In this document: positions 26,904-37,433 of the stretch, one piece after another
Layout of the letters: every line of letters begins with the position of its first letter
Numbering within the stretch: the stretch's first letter is position 1
DNA from: an uncultured bacterium
Lineage (GTDB): Bacteria; Cyanobacteriota; Vampirovibrionia; Gastranaerophilales; Gastranaerophilaceae
Length of the DNA: 64,000 bases
Direction: 5' to 3'
Assembly: GCA_949300485.1 (NCBI GenBank)
Contig: CASGEL010000014.1
Location: forward strand, 21,852 to 85,851
Made by a program: the position numbers and the translations under genes
Notes under the pieces: generated by a model
Database searches by the model: none
The model's input: only the letters and a program-made list of their open reading frames with translations
What the model was told of the DNA's origin: nothing

Positions 26904-29743
26904 GACTCTCCTACATTTATATCAACTATTAACGGAACTTTTAATGGCTGATCCAATTCCATAGATTTTAAAATCAGTCTTTTTACTTCCTCTAGCTCAC
27001 TTTTCAAAACTTCAACAACTAATTCATCATGAACTTGAATAATTAATTTTGAATTTAATTTATTATTTTTCAAAGATTTTGAAAAATCAATCATAGCCAT
27101 CTTAATTAAATCCGATGCTGATCCTTGCATAGGGTGATTAATTGCCGCACGTTTTGCAAACTCTCTAATCATTGCATTAGGACTGTTTATCTCGGATTCT
27201 AAATACCGACGCCTGCCCAAAATTGTTTCAACGTATCCCTGTTCTTCTACTAAAGTTACCATATTATGCATATAATCCTTTATACCCGGATATGTTTCAA
27301 AATATTTATTTATAAATATTTCTGCCTCTTGAGGCTTTATCCCCAAAGCCTTGGCCAGTCCATATTTACTTTGCCCGTATACAATACCAAAATTAACAGC
27401 CTTTGATTTATATCTCATATCTTTTGTAACTTTATCTATAGGAACCTCAAAAACCTTCGAAGCCGTTAACGTATGAACATCAATACCTGAATTAAAAGCA
27501 TTGATTAAATTTACATCACCTGAGACATGCGCCAATAAACGTAATTCAATTTGAGAATAATCTGCTGATAAAATCAACGAATTTTGTCTGTCCTGAGGAA
27601 TAAAGGCCTGACGGATTTTATTTCCTTCCTCAGTCCTTACCGGAATATTTTGTAAATTCGGATTTGAAGAAGAAAGCCTGCCTGTTGTAGTAACGGTTTG
27701 ATTATACGTTGTATGAATACGACCATCTTTAGGCTCTATCAATGCAGGTAAAGCTTCTGTATATGTTGATTTTAATTTGGCATACTTTCTATATTCCAAA
27801 ATAAGTCTTGCTATCTCATATTCTTCAGCCAAAGCATTTAAAACTTCAGCACTGGTAGAATTCTTTGATTTCCCACGTTTTTTAGAAGTTTTTAGCTCTA
27901 ATTTATCAAAAAGAATATATGCAACTTGTTTTGGAGAATTTATATTAAAACCCTCTCCCGCTAAATCATAAATTTTATGCTCAACATGTGATATTTTTCT
28001 ATCGATTTCTTTTGTCAAAAGCTGTAAATAATTAACATCAACACAAACCCCTATACTCTCCATTTGAGCCAATACATAAGCTAACGGGATCTCTATATCA
28101 GTTAAGATTTTATACTCTCTATTTTCTAAATGAGTAAACCAATACTTTGTTAACTCAAATAAACTTGCAATAACGTCAGCACTGTAATTTTCAAATTCTA
28201 CAATATTTTTCTCGGCGATAGTTGTTTTTTTAGTATCAGAAACCATTGTCGGAAGAATATGATTTATTTGCTCCATGCATTGAACATCAAAAGAAGAATT
28301 AGCGTTGGAATCCTTTATATAACAAGCAAGCATTGTATCAAAAACAACACCATTTAACTCTATACCCAGCGAGTTTAATATACATACTTCATTTTTCACA
28401 TCATGAGTTATCTTTTTTATGTCAGGATTGTTCAATATCGGCGACAATTTTTCTAATACATAAGAAGGTTCTAATTGATTATCTATATTATGATTTAAAG
28501 GTATATAAAAAGCCTTGGTTGGCGAATGATTTTCATAAAATTGAAATTGCGTAGCAAAATTAAAATCATCATTGTATCCTATTGCAATACCATAAACCTT
28601 AGATGAAACAGCATTTTTAACTTCTGCGAAAATTCTTAAAGAAACAACAGTCTTATTAGAAATTTCAGTAATCATTTCTTCCAAATTTTGAGAATCTGTA
28701 ACAAGCTTAGATACAAAATTAAACGTTTCTTTATTAACTTCAGACTGCACTGCCTGCGCAAAAAGCCCCAATTGACCATTCTCAGAAACTGACGGAATTA
28801 AAGGCGTTTCTTTTATTGTATCCTGAGATTTTAATTTTGACTCTTTATCAAAAGATTTTAGAATAAACTCAATATTTTTTAAAAAGCTATAGAATTGCAT
28901 AGCTCGCAAAAACTCAGTAACTCTTGAAATATCAGGAACTTCAATTTTAGTTTTATCAAAATCAAAAGGTACATCAACATTCCTCACAATAGTAGCTAGA
29001 TATTTGCTTAATTTAGCATCATCTACACCATTTCTAATTTTTTCCTGAACGGATTTTCCTGAAATCTTATCAACATTAGCCAATACATTATCAACAGTTT
29101 TAAATTCATCAAGGAGTTTAACTGCCGTTTTTTCACCAATTCCCTTTATCCCGGGAATATTATCAGAAGTATCTCCTCGCAAAGCCTTATAATCAATAAC
29201 CTGATCAGGATACACTCCAAGCTTTTCATAAACTCTGTCCCAATCATATTCAACAAGTTCTCCCTTTGACGGAATAATAACTTTTACACAGCCGTTTTTT
29301 TCTATAAGCTGAAAAGAATCCTGATCCCCAGTTAAAATTAAAACTCTATGCCCCAATTCACATGCTCGCTTCGATATTGTTCCGATAACATCATCCGCTT
29401 CAAATCCCTCTTTTGTATATATCGGAATATTAAATGCATCTAAACCTTCATTAATTAATCCCATTTGGATTCTCATAGGATCAGGCATAGCCTCTCTATT
29501 TGCCTTATATTCTTCATATTTTTCAGTTCTAAACGTATGATGCGAAACATCAAAAGCTACACCAATAGCATCCGGATGTAAATCTTCATTCTTTAACAAG
29601 TCAAAAATAGCTTTAAAAAAGCCATAAACAGCCCATGTCGGAGTGCCGTTTTTTGTTTTCATATTAGTACGTTCCAATGCATAATATTGTCTGAACGCTA
29701 AAGCATGACCATCAATTAATATTAATGTTTTTGACTCACCCAT
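26888..29743 (-). CDS. polA: DNA polymerase I
   Basis: Repair and lagging-strand polymerase. The 5' nuclease domain (about 1-290) has LIDGHALAFRQYYA, FEADDVIGT, LTGDQDSFQL and RGDTSDNIPGIKGIGEKTA. The polymerase domain (about 560-951) has motif A LSADYSQIELRLLAHVSGD, motif B KSKAVNFGIVYGQSKYGLA and motif C QVHDELVVEV. The middle 3'-5' exonuclease-like domain (about 340-545) looks degenerate: where the D-x-E of ExoI should be, the sequence reads VVSLRIFAEVK, so proofreading is probably lost. AAGGG precedes the ATG. 951 residues, normal length. Confidence 0.96.
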   Translation of the reverse strand: MGESKTLILIDGHALAFRQYYALERTNMKTKNGTPTWAVYGFFKAIFDLLKNEDLHPDAIGVAFDVSHHTFRTEKYEEYKANREAMPDPMRIQMGLINEGLDAFNIPIYTKEGFEADDVIGTISKRACELGHRVLILTGDQDSFQLIEKNGCVKVIIPSKGELVEYDWDRVYEKLGVYPDQVIDYKALRGDTSDNIPGIKGIGEKTAVKLLDEFKTVDNVLANVDKISGKSVQEKIRNGVDDAKLSKYLATIVRNVDVPFDFDKTKIEVPDISRVTEFLRAMQFYSFLKNIEFILKSFDKESKLKSQDTIKETPLIPSVSENGQLGLFAQAVQSEVNKETFNFVSKLVTDSQNLEEMITEISNKTVVSLRIFAEVKNAVSSKVYGIAIGYNDDFNFATQFQFYENHSPTKAFYIPLNHNIDNQLEPSYVLEKLSPILNNPDIKKITHDVKNEVCILNSLGIELNGVVFDTMLACYIKDSNANSSFDVQCMEQINHILPTMVSDTKKTTIAEKNIVEFENYSADVIASLFELTKYWFTHLENREYKILTDIEIPLAYVLAQMESIGVCVDVNYLQLLTKEIDRKISHVEHKIYDLAGEGFNINSPKQVAYILFDKLELKTSKKRGKSKNSTSAEVLNALAEEYEIARLILEYRKYAKLKSTYTEALPALIEPKDGRIHTTYNQTVTTTGRLSSSNPNLQNIPVRTEEGNKIRQAFIPQDRQNSLILSADYSQIELRLLAHVSGDVNLINAFNSGIDVHTLTASKVFEVPIDKVTKDMRYKSKAVNFGIVYGQSKYGLAKALGIKPQEAEIFINKYFETYPGIKDYMHNMVTLVEEQGYVETILGRRRYLESEINSPNAMIREFAKRAAINHPMQGSASDLIKMAMIDFSKSLKNNKLNSKLIIQVHDELVVEVLKSELEEVKRLILKSMELDQPLKVPLIVDINVGESWKES

Positions 29744-29860
29744 AACTACCCTTTTCTTAGAATAATTTTGGCATAAAAAAGAGTATTTGGCAATTTATAA
29801 ACAATAAGATGTTGCATAAAAAAAAACTAGTGTTATTATAGTATCCAAAAGGAGATAAAA

Positions 29861-30595
29861 ATGGATATAGTAAAAGCTTTTACTTATATGTTTAAAGAAA
29901 AAAACTGGTATTATAATTTTATAATAGGTTCAACAATTGCTTTCCCGTTATGTTTTTCAGAAAATTTACTTAATCTAGCCGGGAAAAATCCGTTTGAAGC
30001 ACCATATATTCTTCTTTGTATTCTATATGGCGCATGCAGTATTGTAGTAGGTATTTTTTTAGCAGGTTTTCTCTGCGCAAACGCAAACTACAGATTAAGA
30101 AATAAAGATGACAAATCCATAAGCTGGTCAAACTTAGATATTATACTACTATCAGGACTAAAAACTATTCTTGCAAATTTTATTTACAAAATTCCTCTTT
30201 TTATAATTTTAGGTTTTGGGCTTATCGCAGCATTGACGGCAATGTTTGATTTGACAAATCTCAATCCTGGAACATATTATACTACATCTTTAAAAATAGT
30301 AAATGCTCTTGGATACCTGATAGAACTTATTATTTTACCTGCATTTATTATCGACCTAAAACTGGATTCTTTCTTTAACTTCAAAAGAATAGGACAGCTT
30401 ATAAAAAATAATACATCAGGATTTTTACTTTTACTGTTGTTATCATTAATTTTCACATTAATTTATTCTATATGTAAGACAAAATCACATATTCCTTTGG
30501 CTCTATGGATACCATTAGATTGTATTTTAACTTTCTACATGATTCTTATTAAAAGTGATTTAATTACCCAATTTGTTCAAGAAGCGAAAAAATAA
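29861..30595 (+). CDS. DUF4013-like polytopic membrane protein (244 aa)
   Basis: Five to six hydrophobic helices (about residues 20-38, 48-72, 100-125, 140-165, 185-205, 212-232) with a polar loop NYRLRNKDDKSISWSNLD after the second, in the style of the DUF4013 family; that assignment is moderate. The start has a good AAAGGAG site. It is a single gene between polA (divergent) and clpX (convergent). Function unknown. Confidence 0.65.
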   Translation: MDIVKAFTYMFKEKNWYYNFIIGSTIAFPLCFSENLLNLAGKNPFEAPYILLCILYGACSIVVGIFLAGFLCANANYRLRNKDDKSISWSNLDIILLSGLKTILANFIYKIPLFIILGFGLIAALTAMFDLTNLNPGTYYTTSLKIVNALGYLIELIILPAFIIDLKLDSFFNFKRIGQLIKNNTSGFLLLLLLSLIFTLIYSICKTKSHIPLALWIPLDCILTFYMILIKSDLITQFVQEAKK

Positions 30596-30634
30596 AAAGA
30601 ACGGATTCTGTATTTACAGAACCCGTTCTTTTTA
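30593..30634. terminator. Bidirectional terminator between the DUF4013-like gene and clpX
   Basis: Long stem AGAACGG...TTCTGT with its complement (30598-30611 / 30616-30629), A-run before and T-run after. Confidence 0.85.
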
Positions 30635-30646
30635 TTTATAAAATTA

Positions 30647-31963
30647 CTATGCTGTAATTTCTTTTGTCTTATCATCTACAGCTGTTGTTGTAGGTAATGG
30701 TACAACAGTTGCTTTGTTTCTATTTTTTACCATATCAGCGGTTACAACAAATTTCGTAATATTTTCTTTAGTTGGAACATCATACATTACATCCAACATA
30801 ATTTCTTCTACAATGGAACGTAATGCCCTGGCTCCTGTCTTACGCTTAATAGCTTCTTTTGCTATCAGTTCAACCGCTTCCGGTTCAAATTCAAGATCCA
30901 CACCGTCCATTTTTAACAATGCTTGATACTGTTTTAATACGGCATTCTTAGGTTCGGTTAAAATCATTTTCAATGTTTTTTCATTCAACTGATCCAAAAC
31001 GGCATATACAGGAATACGACCGATAAATTCAGGAATCAAACCGAATTTTAACAAATCTTCAGGCTGCAGTTTCTTTAATAATTTAACAGCATTTGCTTCT
31101 TTTTCAGCTTGAGATAAAGGAGCCTTAGCACCGAAACCTACAGAATTGCCATCACCCGCACGCCTGTCAACAATTTTTTCTAGACCAACAAATGCACCGC
31201 CGACAATAAATAATATATTGCTTGTATCAATTTCGATAAATTCCTGATGCGGATGTTTTCTGCCGCCTTGAGGCGGAACATGAGCAACAGTACCCTCTAT
31301 CATTTTTAACAGAGCCTGCTGAACACCTTCTCCTGAAACGTCCCTTGTAATAGATGTATTCTCGGATTTTCTTGAAATTTTATCAATCTCATCAATATAA
31401 ATAATGCCTCGTTCTGCTTTTGCAGAATCAAATTCAGCATTTTGATATAAGCGGAGCAATATATTTTCAACATCATCTCCGACATATCCTGCTTCTGTCA
31501 ATGTTGTAGCATCAGCAACAGCAAACGGCACATCTAACATTTTTGCCAAAGTTTGAGCAAGCAAAGTTTTACCTGAACCCGTCGGACCAACAAGCAATAT
31601 ATTAGATTTTTGAATTTCAACAGTATCTTTGTTAGTTTCTTTATTATGCTTGAGCCTTTTGTAATGGTTATAAACAGCAACAGACAAAACTTTTTTTGCA
31701 TCGTCTTGACCAACAATATATTGATCTAAATATTCTTTAATTTCATGAGGTTTTGGAATAGGCTTTTCTGATTTTTCAGAGGTTTCACCCTCTATAGAAC
31801 CCTCTTTTTCTTTAGCTTCGAAAAATTCTTCATCAAGAATCTCATTACAAAGCTCAACACACTCATCACAAATATAAACCTCCGGACCGGCAATAAGTTT
31901 CTTTACCTGATCTTGAGTTTTACCGCAAAAAGAACATTTTAATTTGTCATCATTCTTTGGCAT
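30647..31963 (-). CDS. clpX: ATP-dependent Clp protease ATP-binding subunit ClpX
   Basis: AAA+ unfoldase that feeds ClpP. The N-terminal C4 zinc domain shows CSFC (10-13) and CDEC (32-35). Then an acidic linker (about 48-68), Walker A GPTGSGKT, Walker [11 protein letters not shown], the sensor region [13 protein letters not shown], and the arginine-finger region [12 protein letters not shown]. 438 residues, normal. It is the last gene of tig-clpP-clpX, the classical order, with GGAG before the ATG. Confidence 0.98.
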   Translation of the reverse strand: MPKNDDKLKCSFCGKTQDQVKKLIAGPEVYICDECVELCNEILDEEFFEAKEKEGSIEGETSEKSEKPIPKPHEIKEYLDQYIVGQDDAKKVLSVAVYNHYKRLKHNKETNKDTVEIQKSNILLVGPTGSGKTLLAQTLAKMLDVPFAVADATTLTEAGYVGDDVENILLRLYQNAEFDSAKAERGIIYIDEIDKISRKSENTSITRDVSGEGVQQALLKMIEGTVAHVPPQGGRKHPHQEFIEIDTSNILFIVGGAFVGLEKIVDRRAGDGNSVGFGAKAPLSQAEKEANAVKLLKKLQPEDLLKFGLIPEFIGRIPVYAVLDQLNEKTLKMILTEPKNAVLKQYQALLKMDGVDLEFEPEAVELIAKEAIKRKTGARALRSIVEEIMLDVMYDVPTKENITKFVVTADMVKNRNKATVVPLPTTTAVDDKTKEITA

Positions 31964-31988
31964 TTAAATATCTCCAAATTATAATTAA

Positions 31989-32579
31989 TTATTTTACAAT
32001 ATCTCGGGAAATGACTTTGTCAATCATACCGTACTCTAAAGCTTCCTGAGGAGTCATAATATAATCTCTGTCAGTATCTTTTTCAATCTTTTTAATAGAT
32101 TGACCGGTATTTGAAGCCAAAATTTCATTCAAAGATTTTTTAATTCTGATGATTTCAGCTGCCTGAATTTCAATATCAGTAGCCTGACCTTGAGCTCCGC
32201 CTAAAGGCTGGTGAATTAAAACTCTTGAATGAGGCAAAGCCATTCTCTTACCTTTTGTACCTGAAGAAAGCAAAAATGCACCCATAGAAGCAGCCTGACC
32301 TAAACAAATTGTAGAAACATCTGCTCTTATATGCTGCATAGTATCATAGATTGCAAAACCTGCAGTTACGCTTCCACCAGGGCTGTTAATGTACAACATA
32401 ATATCTTTTTCTGGATTTTCACTATCTAGTAACAGCAATTGAGCTACAACTAAATTTGCAACCATATCATCAATTGCAGTTCCTAAAAAGATAATCCTTT
32501 CTCTCAACAATCTTGAAAAGATATCAAAAGATCTTTCCCCTCTGCTTGATTGTTCAATAACTACAGGTACAAAACTCAT
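31989..32579 (-). CDS. clpP: ATP-dependent Clp protease proteolytic subunit ClpP
   Basis: Serine peptidase forming the tetradecameric chamber with ClpX. Catalytic triad visible: Ser98 in GQAASMGAF, His123 in LIHQPLGG and Asp172 in TDRDYIMT. Other signatures are INSPGGSV and the N-terminal [14 protein letters not shown]. 196 residues. Between tig and clpX with an AAAGGG site. Confidence 0.98.
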   Translation of the reverse strand: MSFVPVVIEQSSRGERSFDIFSRLLRERIIFLGTAIDDMVANLVVAQLLLLDSENPEKDIMLYINSPGGSVTAGFAIYDTMQHIRADVSTICLGQAASMGAFLLSSGTKGKRMALPHSRVLIHQPLGGAQGQATDIEIQAAEIIRIKKSLNEILASNTGQSIKKIEKDTDRDYIMTPQEALEYGMIDKVISRDIVK

Positions 32580-32622
32580 GATTTAATTCCCTTTCTTATT
32601 TTTATATTATAACTATTATTTT

Positions 32623-33951
32623 CTAAGCTTCAACTGCTTTTTTATCCTGACTGATTTCTACATAATCAAATTTATTATTAGAAATCAAATATTCTCTTAC
32701 CTTATCATTAACAATTTGTTGAGATAATGTAGCTAGGAAGTCAGGATTTTGACCAAATTGTTTCATTAAATCCTGTACAGATGTTCCGTAAGCTGCTGCA
32801 AGTTGATTTATTTTAACCTGAAAATCATTTTGCTCAACTTTAACTTCAGCTTCTTTTGCTATTTTATCTATAATTAAAGAATTTTTAATCCTTGCTTTTG
32901 CATCATCAATTAAAGTTTGATTAAATGTTGCTTCATCGCCTTGAGATTTCACAAATGTATCCCAGTCAATACCTTGATAAGATAATCTTTGCTGATAATC
33001 TGCTTTTAAAGATTCAACCTCTCTATCAATCATACTTTGAGGAATTTCAACTGAAGAAGTATCAGCAACATGTTTGAATACAACATTTTCTGCACTTACT
33101 TTTCTCAAATTTTCTCTTTGTTTTTCAAGATAATCTTTGATATCAGCTTTCAATTCATCAACGGTAGAGAATTTTGTTGTCTTTTTAACAAACTCATCAG
33201 TCAATTCAGGTAACACTCTCTGCTTAATTTCATTAATCTTAATAGAGAAAGTTGCTGGCTGGCCTTTTAATTTTTCATCATGATATTCTTCAGGGAATGT
33301 TACTTGAATATCAAACTCATCTTTAATATTATGACCAACTAACTGTTCTGCAAAACCCGGAATAAAATTAGAATTACCTAAATCTAACGCATAACCTTTT
33401 GCAGCCCCGCCTTGAATAGGCTCGCCGTTGCAGGTGCCTTCAAAATCAAATACAACTGTATCTGTATTATTTGAAGGTCTATCTAAAACCAACTCCATAG
33501 AAGAATGTTGTGTTAAAAAGTTATTTAAAGCTTTATCAAATGCATCACTTGCTTCAGCAGGAATTTCAACTTTCAAATCCAAGTCTTTATAAATACCTAA
33601 ATTAACTTCAGGTCTTGTTTCTACTTCAAAAGTAACTGTAACATCTTTACCTTGTTCAAATTTATAATTTGTAATAGCAGGCTGAGTAATAACATCTAAC
33701 TTATTGTCATAAATTGCCTGACCTAAATATTTAGGCAGCAACAATTCCAAAGCTTCTTGTTGAATTCTGTCTACTCCAACATGTCTTTCTATTACAGCCT
33801 TTGGAGCTTTTCCTTTTCTAAAACCATCAATGTTAATATGTTGAGAGATACGGGTTACAGCCTGAGAGTATGCTGTTGAAGCTTCTTTTGCAGGTATAAC
33901 CATATCTATTGTAACTAAATTTTCTTTTCCTTTTGTTAATGTTGTTTTCAT
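32623..33951 (-). CDS. tig: Trigger factor
   Basis: Ribosome-bound chaperone and prolyl isomerase. The N-terminal ribosome-binding domain carries GFRKGKAP (the L23-contact signature). An FKBP-type PPIase domain follows (about residues 150-245) and then the helical C-terminal chaperone arms. The ATG at 33951 gives 442 residues and has AAGGA seven bases upstream; the frame is open further upstream but those codons do not look like Tig. First gene of the tig-clpP-clpX operon. Confidence 0.96.
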   Translation of the reverse strand: MKTTLTKGKENLVTIDMVIPAKEASTAYSQAVTRISQHINIDGFRKGKAPKAVIERHVGVDRIQQEALELLLPKYLGQAIYDNKLDVITQPAITNYKFEQGKDVTVTFEVETRPEVNLGIYKDLDLKVEIPAEASDAFDKALNNFLTQHSSMELVLDRPSNNTDTVVFDFEGTCNGEPIQGGAAKGYALDLGNSNFIPGFAEQLVGHNIKDEFDIQVTFPEEYHDEKLKGQPATFSIKINEIKQRVLPELTDEFVKKTTKFSTVDELKADIKDYLEKQRENLRKVSAENVVFKHVADTSSVEIPQSMIDREVESLKADYQQRLSYQGIDWDTFVKSQGDEATFNQTLIDDAKARIKNSLIIDKIAKEAEVKVEQNDFQVKINQLAAAYGTSVQDLMKQFGQNPDFLATLSQQIVNDKVREYLISNNKFDYVEISQDKKAVEA

Positions 33952-34112
33952 TTTTTCATCCTTTTTCATCATTTCATGTATCTTGTTAAATTTTATCGCA
34001 AAAAATAATAAAATCAACTCATACAAAAGGATTACAAAACAAAAAGAAAGAGGGTTGCACAATTGTTAACAAAAACTTGCAAGAAAAATATCTTTATGCT
34101 TAAATCAGGATA

Positions 34113-34176
34113 GAGTTCGGGTGGATTCCTCTTTACCCCGACTCAGGTAAACCGGCAAGCGGCGGTCGGGATGCCG
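34113..34176 (+). promoter_or_regulatory. GC-rich structured leader RNA upstream of rpsP
   Basis: A compact GC-rich block in an AT-rich gap. One fold pairs 34113-34122 with 34135-34144 (ten positions, one mismatch). A competing fold pairs CCCGAC 34137-34142 with GTCGGG 34165-34170, and inside its loop CGGCA 34153-34157 can pair with TGCCG 34172-34176, making a pseudoknot. The two folds exclude each other. No known riboswitch is recognised. It ends about 40 bases before the rpsP start. Confidence 0.5.
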
Positions 34177-34217
34177 AAAAGTCGAAATTTTAAATTAAGA
34201 AAAAGAAGGAAATCAGA

Positions 34218-34598
34218 ATGTTAAAAATCAGATTAAAAAGATTGGGTGCAAAGAAAAACCCTACATACAGAATTATTGTTATCAATTCAACAACAAAAAG
34301 AGAAGGCAGACCTATTCAAGAATTAGGTCACTATAATCCAAAAACTAAAGTTATGAAATTGGATAAGGCAACTGCCTTGGATTGGATTTCAAAAGGTGCA
34401 CAACCTACAGAAACTGTTGCATACTTAATTAAAAATTGCAACGAAGACGGCACTTTAAACTATGTTAAAAAAGAAACAGTAAAACTTTCTAAAAAAGCTT
34501 TAGCTAAAAAACAAGCTGAAGAAGAAGCTGCAAAAGCTGCAGCTGAAGCTGCTGCTCAAGAAGCTGAAGCTGCTCCTGCAGAAGAAGCTCAAGCATAG
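34218..34598 (+). CDS. rpsP: 30S ribosomal protein S16 with Ala/Glu-rich tail
   Basis: Small-subunit assembly protein. The first ~80 residues are canonical: MLKIRLKRLGAKKNPTYRI, REGRPIQELGHYNPKT, WISKGAQPTETV. From about residue 95 there is a low-complexity tail of Lys, Ala and Glu, bringing the length to 126. AAGGAAA precedes the ATG. Its usual partners (rimM, trmD, rplS) do not follow; a terminator does, so it is monocistronic here, behind a structured leader. Confidence 0.96.
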   Translation: MLKIRLKRLGAKKNPTYRIIVINSTTKREGRPIQELGHYNPKTKVMKLDKATALDWISKGAQPTETVAYLIKNCNEDGTLNYVKKETVKLSKKALAKKQAEEEAAKAAAEAAAQEAEAAPAEEAQA

Positions 34599-34615
34599 TT
34601 TTATAACAAACATAC

Positions 34616-34652
34616 TTAAAACGGATTCTCAAAAATTGAGAATCCGTTTTTT
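34616..34652. terminator. Bidirectional terminator between rpsP and the helicase gene
   Basis: AAAACGGATTCTCAA pairs with its complement around a 3-5-nt loop and is followed by six Ts. Confidence 0.9.
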
Positions 34653-34662
34653 ACATCCTAAA

Positions 34663-37422
34663 TTACTGCCATTTGGAAAGTTTCTTTGACTTTTGTCTTT
34701 TTAGAGAAGAAAATGCCAAATTTCGAGCCTTTAACAAAAGTTTTCGCCCCTCTAAATTTCTTGTATAAACACATTCGCAAGGTCCGATATATTTCATCCA
34801 CAACTTTTCAAAAACCTGTACATCCTTTTTCTTTGATGAAAATATAGCAGGAATAGCAAAATAATCAGTCTGGTTAATAAATTTTGCAAATTTATCTTTT
34901 TTTATAAGAATATACCTTGGATTTTCAATAGGATCCAAAAATTCCTTCATTGAATTTATCAAAAGATTGTTTTCTTCAGTTGGTAAGTTTTCGCAGTCAA
35001 CAAATACACTTAACTCTGTAGAATCAACATGTATACCAACTTTTTTCAATGAAGTATTTATGTACCCGAGATAGCTTAAAGTTTCCAGATGAACAATAGC
35101 AATCTGTTTCATTATTGATTCTACAGTTCCGGTTCTGAGATAGTGATAAGCCACATAAATAAAAGCAAGCAAAGTGCCTATGATAAACACTATAAATGCA
35201 ACCATTACCGAAAACTCAATCAAAAAATAACACACAGCAAAAACAATAGCTAATATACTGAATAAGATTGCTTTATAACCCGAATAACAAAGAGTTTTAG
35301 CAGTAGGTCTGGCAACATCAACTCCTGTTCTCAAATGCATATAAGAACTATTATACCCGAGATTTAAAGATTTTTGCCACCATTGTTTTGTCTGTTCTCT
35401 GTTTTTTGCAAGAGTCATTATTTTCCCGTTTAGATTTTGAAAAAATCTTTGTTCACCCAAAGTCTTCAACATTTGAAAATCTTTTAATGAAAAAACTCTG
35501 TCAATCCCATTTACGATTTCGTGATTAAAGAAATATGAAGGAGCTTCAAAGCCCTCAAACCTTTTTGCTAATTGCTTCAAATCATAAAGTCCGGCATTGA
35601 GAGAATCTATATCATTGGAAGTCAAAACAGGTGCAAAAATATTATTATCCAAATCATTATCAGATTGCGGAACTTGAATGGATGCAAGATGCCAGATATT
35701 AGAAACTTTATCAGGATTATTTTTATCTATTCTTATAGCTCTGCCCCGCATCTGGTTAGAAAGCATATAAGAACTAACTGTACTTGAAAGAATTAAAGAA
35801 TTTATAGAAGGTGCATCCCAGCCTTCACCTAAAAGAGCCTGCGTTCCGACAAGAACATTAACAAACCCCTTATTGAACATTTCTGTAATCAATGCAACAA
35901 TACAGTGCTTAGCAGAATCTTTCGGAGTAATTTTTATAAAATTGAAATCCTCTTTATATTCGGTAACTGAAATACAATCCTCAGCAATATTTTCAGCCTT
36001 TAAAAGATTATAAAAAGCTTCTTTTACACCTGCCGGTAATAAAATAAGAGAACCGCATAAAATGCCTATATTTAAAGTTTTAAACTTATTTTTTAATATT
36101 CTCCAGATAGGTACAACACCGAGATGAGAATTATCCACATCATTTGCTCTTATATAATCAGCAAGGATAACCATACGCAAAGCATTTCCAAGATTATTAG
36201 ATTCCAATTCAACAATTTTGACAATAGAATCAAGTTTACCAAGAGAATTTGCGATTTGTTTTTGAACTTTCACGCTATCATCAAGAACAATTTTTTTATT
36301 GTGAATCAAGCCAAGTTTTCTTGCAAAAGAACGATATTCCTGAATTTTTTCTTCCATTTCAGGAAACTCAAAAGAGTCTGAACATAAAAAGCCGTTTAGA
36401 AAAATTTTTGCCTGTTTAATGTTAAATTTAGGAAGTTCAATTTCTTTTGCTCCGAATAAATTAAGAAAACTCTTCGGGATTTTTACCCCCTTCATTTTTA
36501 ATAAAGCTGCTACAGACACATAAAACTCGGGATTATCTAAAATTTTTTCAATTTGAATATTATCTTCACATTCCAAAACCTTTATTGAACTAAAATATGC
36601 AATCAATTCTTCATCTGCAAACAGCTTATCTAAAAATTGAGAAATTTTAGCTGTATAGTTGTTTATAAATTCTTTTTCATTTTTTCTAAGCAATGAAAAA
36701 TATATAAAATCCTGATGCGGGCATAAGTCACCATTTTTCACCAGTTCGGGAATAGATATAACTTCATCTATATCTCCGCAAAGGTCTTCATATCTCTGCC
36801 ACTCGGCATAATCAACATCATACGGAGGGGTAGCTGTCAATGCAACAGTTTGCTTAGGCTGTAATTCATCAACCAAATAGGTTAAAGCCTTCCACCATTC
36901 TTTTCTCAAATGATGAGCCTCATCAAAACATAACAAAGAGATATTAGCAGATTTCAAAATTTCTATAACTTCATCTGCCTTTGATGAATTGAAACGTTTA
37001 GATGAAACAATTGACTCTTCATCATCTTCCTCCTCAGAAATTCCTGAACTATCATTCTCGACTGAATTATCACCCTTTGCACCTGAAGAAAATGCAGCCA
37101 AAAGAGCCTGATATGTTGTTACAGTCACAAATGCAGGCTTCCGGATATCAACAGAAACGAGATCGTATTCATTAGGTTCCAAAAACGATGAACAAATTCT
37201 TTCTCGCCATTGATTTTTTATTGTATTTGTAGGAGTTAAAATTAATACCGGCCGATTTATTCTTGATATAACTTCTATACCGAGCGTAGTTTTACCGGCA
37301 CCCGGCGCTGCAACTATATGGAGTTTTTTATCCGTTAAGTGAAATTCAAGATTATCTAAAATTCTTTTTTGATATACTCTCCAAGTTCCGTTAAATTTTA
37401 ATTTCAATACCAACTCTCCCAA
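34663..37422 (-). CDS. SF2 DEAH-type helicase with transmembrane segments (919 aa)
   Basis: Superfamily 2 ATPase. Walker A APGAGKTT (Lys44), motif Ia region ILTPTNTIKNQW, motif II DEAH at 167-170, motif III TATPP, and motif VI QMRGRAIRID, as in restriction/repair-type helicases. An acidic Ser/Glu insert lies at about 115-145, between motifs Ia and II. In the C-terminal third two hydrophobic helices (about 725-770; ILFSILAIVFAVCYFLI and VAFIVFIIGTLLAFIYV) suggest membrane anchoring, unusual for a helicase. The C-terminal ~150 residues are not recognised. It follows the response-regulator gene by 11 bases on the same strand. Defence or DNA-uptake roles are possible but unproven. Confidence 0.7.
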   Translation of the reverse strand: MGELVLKLKFNGTWRVYQKRILDNLEFHLTDKKLHIVAAPGAGKTTLGIEVISRINRPVLILTPTNTIKNQWRERICSSFLEPNEYDLVSVDIRKPAFVTVTTYQALLAAFSSGAKGDNSVENDSSGISEEEDDEESIVSSKRFNSSKADEVIEILKSANISLLCFDEAHHLRKEWWKALTYLVDELQPKQTVALTATPPYDVDYAEWQRYEDLCGDIDEVISIPELVKNGDLCPHQDFIYFSLLRKNEKEFINNYTAKISQFLDKLFADEELIAYFSSIKVLECEDNIQIEKILDNPEFYVSVAALLKMKGVKIPKSFLNLFGAKEIELPKFNIKQAKIFLNGFLCSDSFEFPEMEEKIQEYRSFARKLGLIHNKKIVLDDSVKVQKQIANSLGKLDSIVKIVELESNNLGNALRMVILADYIRANDVDNSHLGVVPIWRILKNKFKTLNIGILCGSLILLPAGVKEAFYNLLKAENIAEDCISVTEYKEDFNFIKITPKDSAKHCIVALITEMFNKGFVNVLVGTQALLGEGWDAPSINSLILSSTVSSYMLSNQMRGRAIRIDKNNPDKVSNIWHLASIQVPQSDNDLDNNIFAPVLTSNDIDSLNAGLYDLKQLAKRFEGFEAPSYFFNHEIVNGIDRVFSLKDFQMLKTLGEQRFFQNLNGKIMTLAKNREQTKQWWQKSLNLGYNSSYMHLRTGVDVARPTAKTLCYSGYKAILFSILAIVFAVCYFLIEFSVMVAFIVFIIGTLLAFIYVAYHYLRTGTVESIMKQIAIVHLETLSYLGYINTSLKKVGIHVDSTELSVFVDCENLPTEENNLLINSMKEFLDPIENPRYILIKKDKFAKFINQTDYFAIPAIFSSKKKDVQVFEKLWMKYIGPCECVYTRNLEGRKLLLKARNLAFSSLKRQKSKKLSKWQ

Positions 37423-37433
37423 ATAATATTAAA

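Noticed and set aside
34113..34176. SRP RNA or a known riboswitch at the rpsP leader
   Set aside because: TCAGG and GGTAAACC recall SRP domain IV and c-di-GMP-I cores, but the GGAAG-AGCAG loop of SRP and the GACGCAAAGCC core of GEMM are missing.
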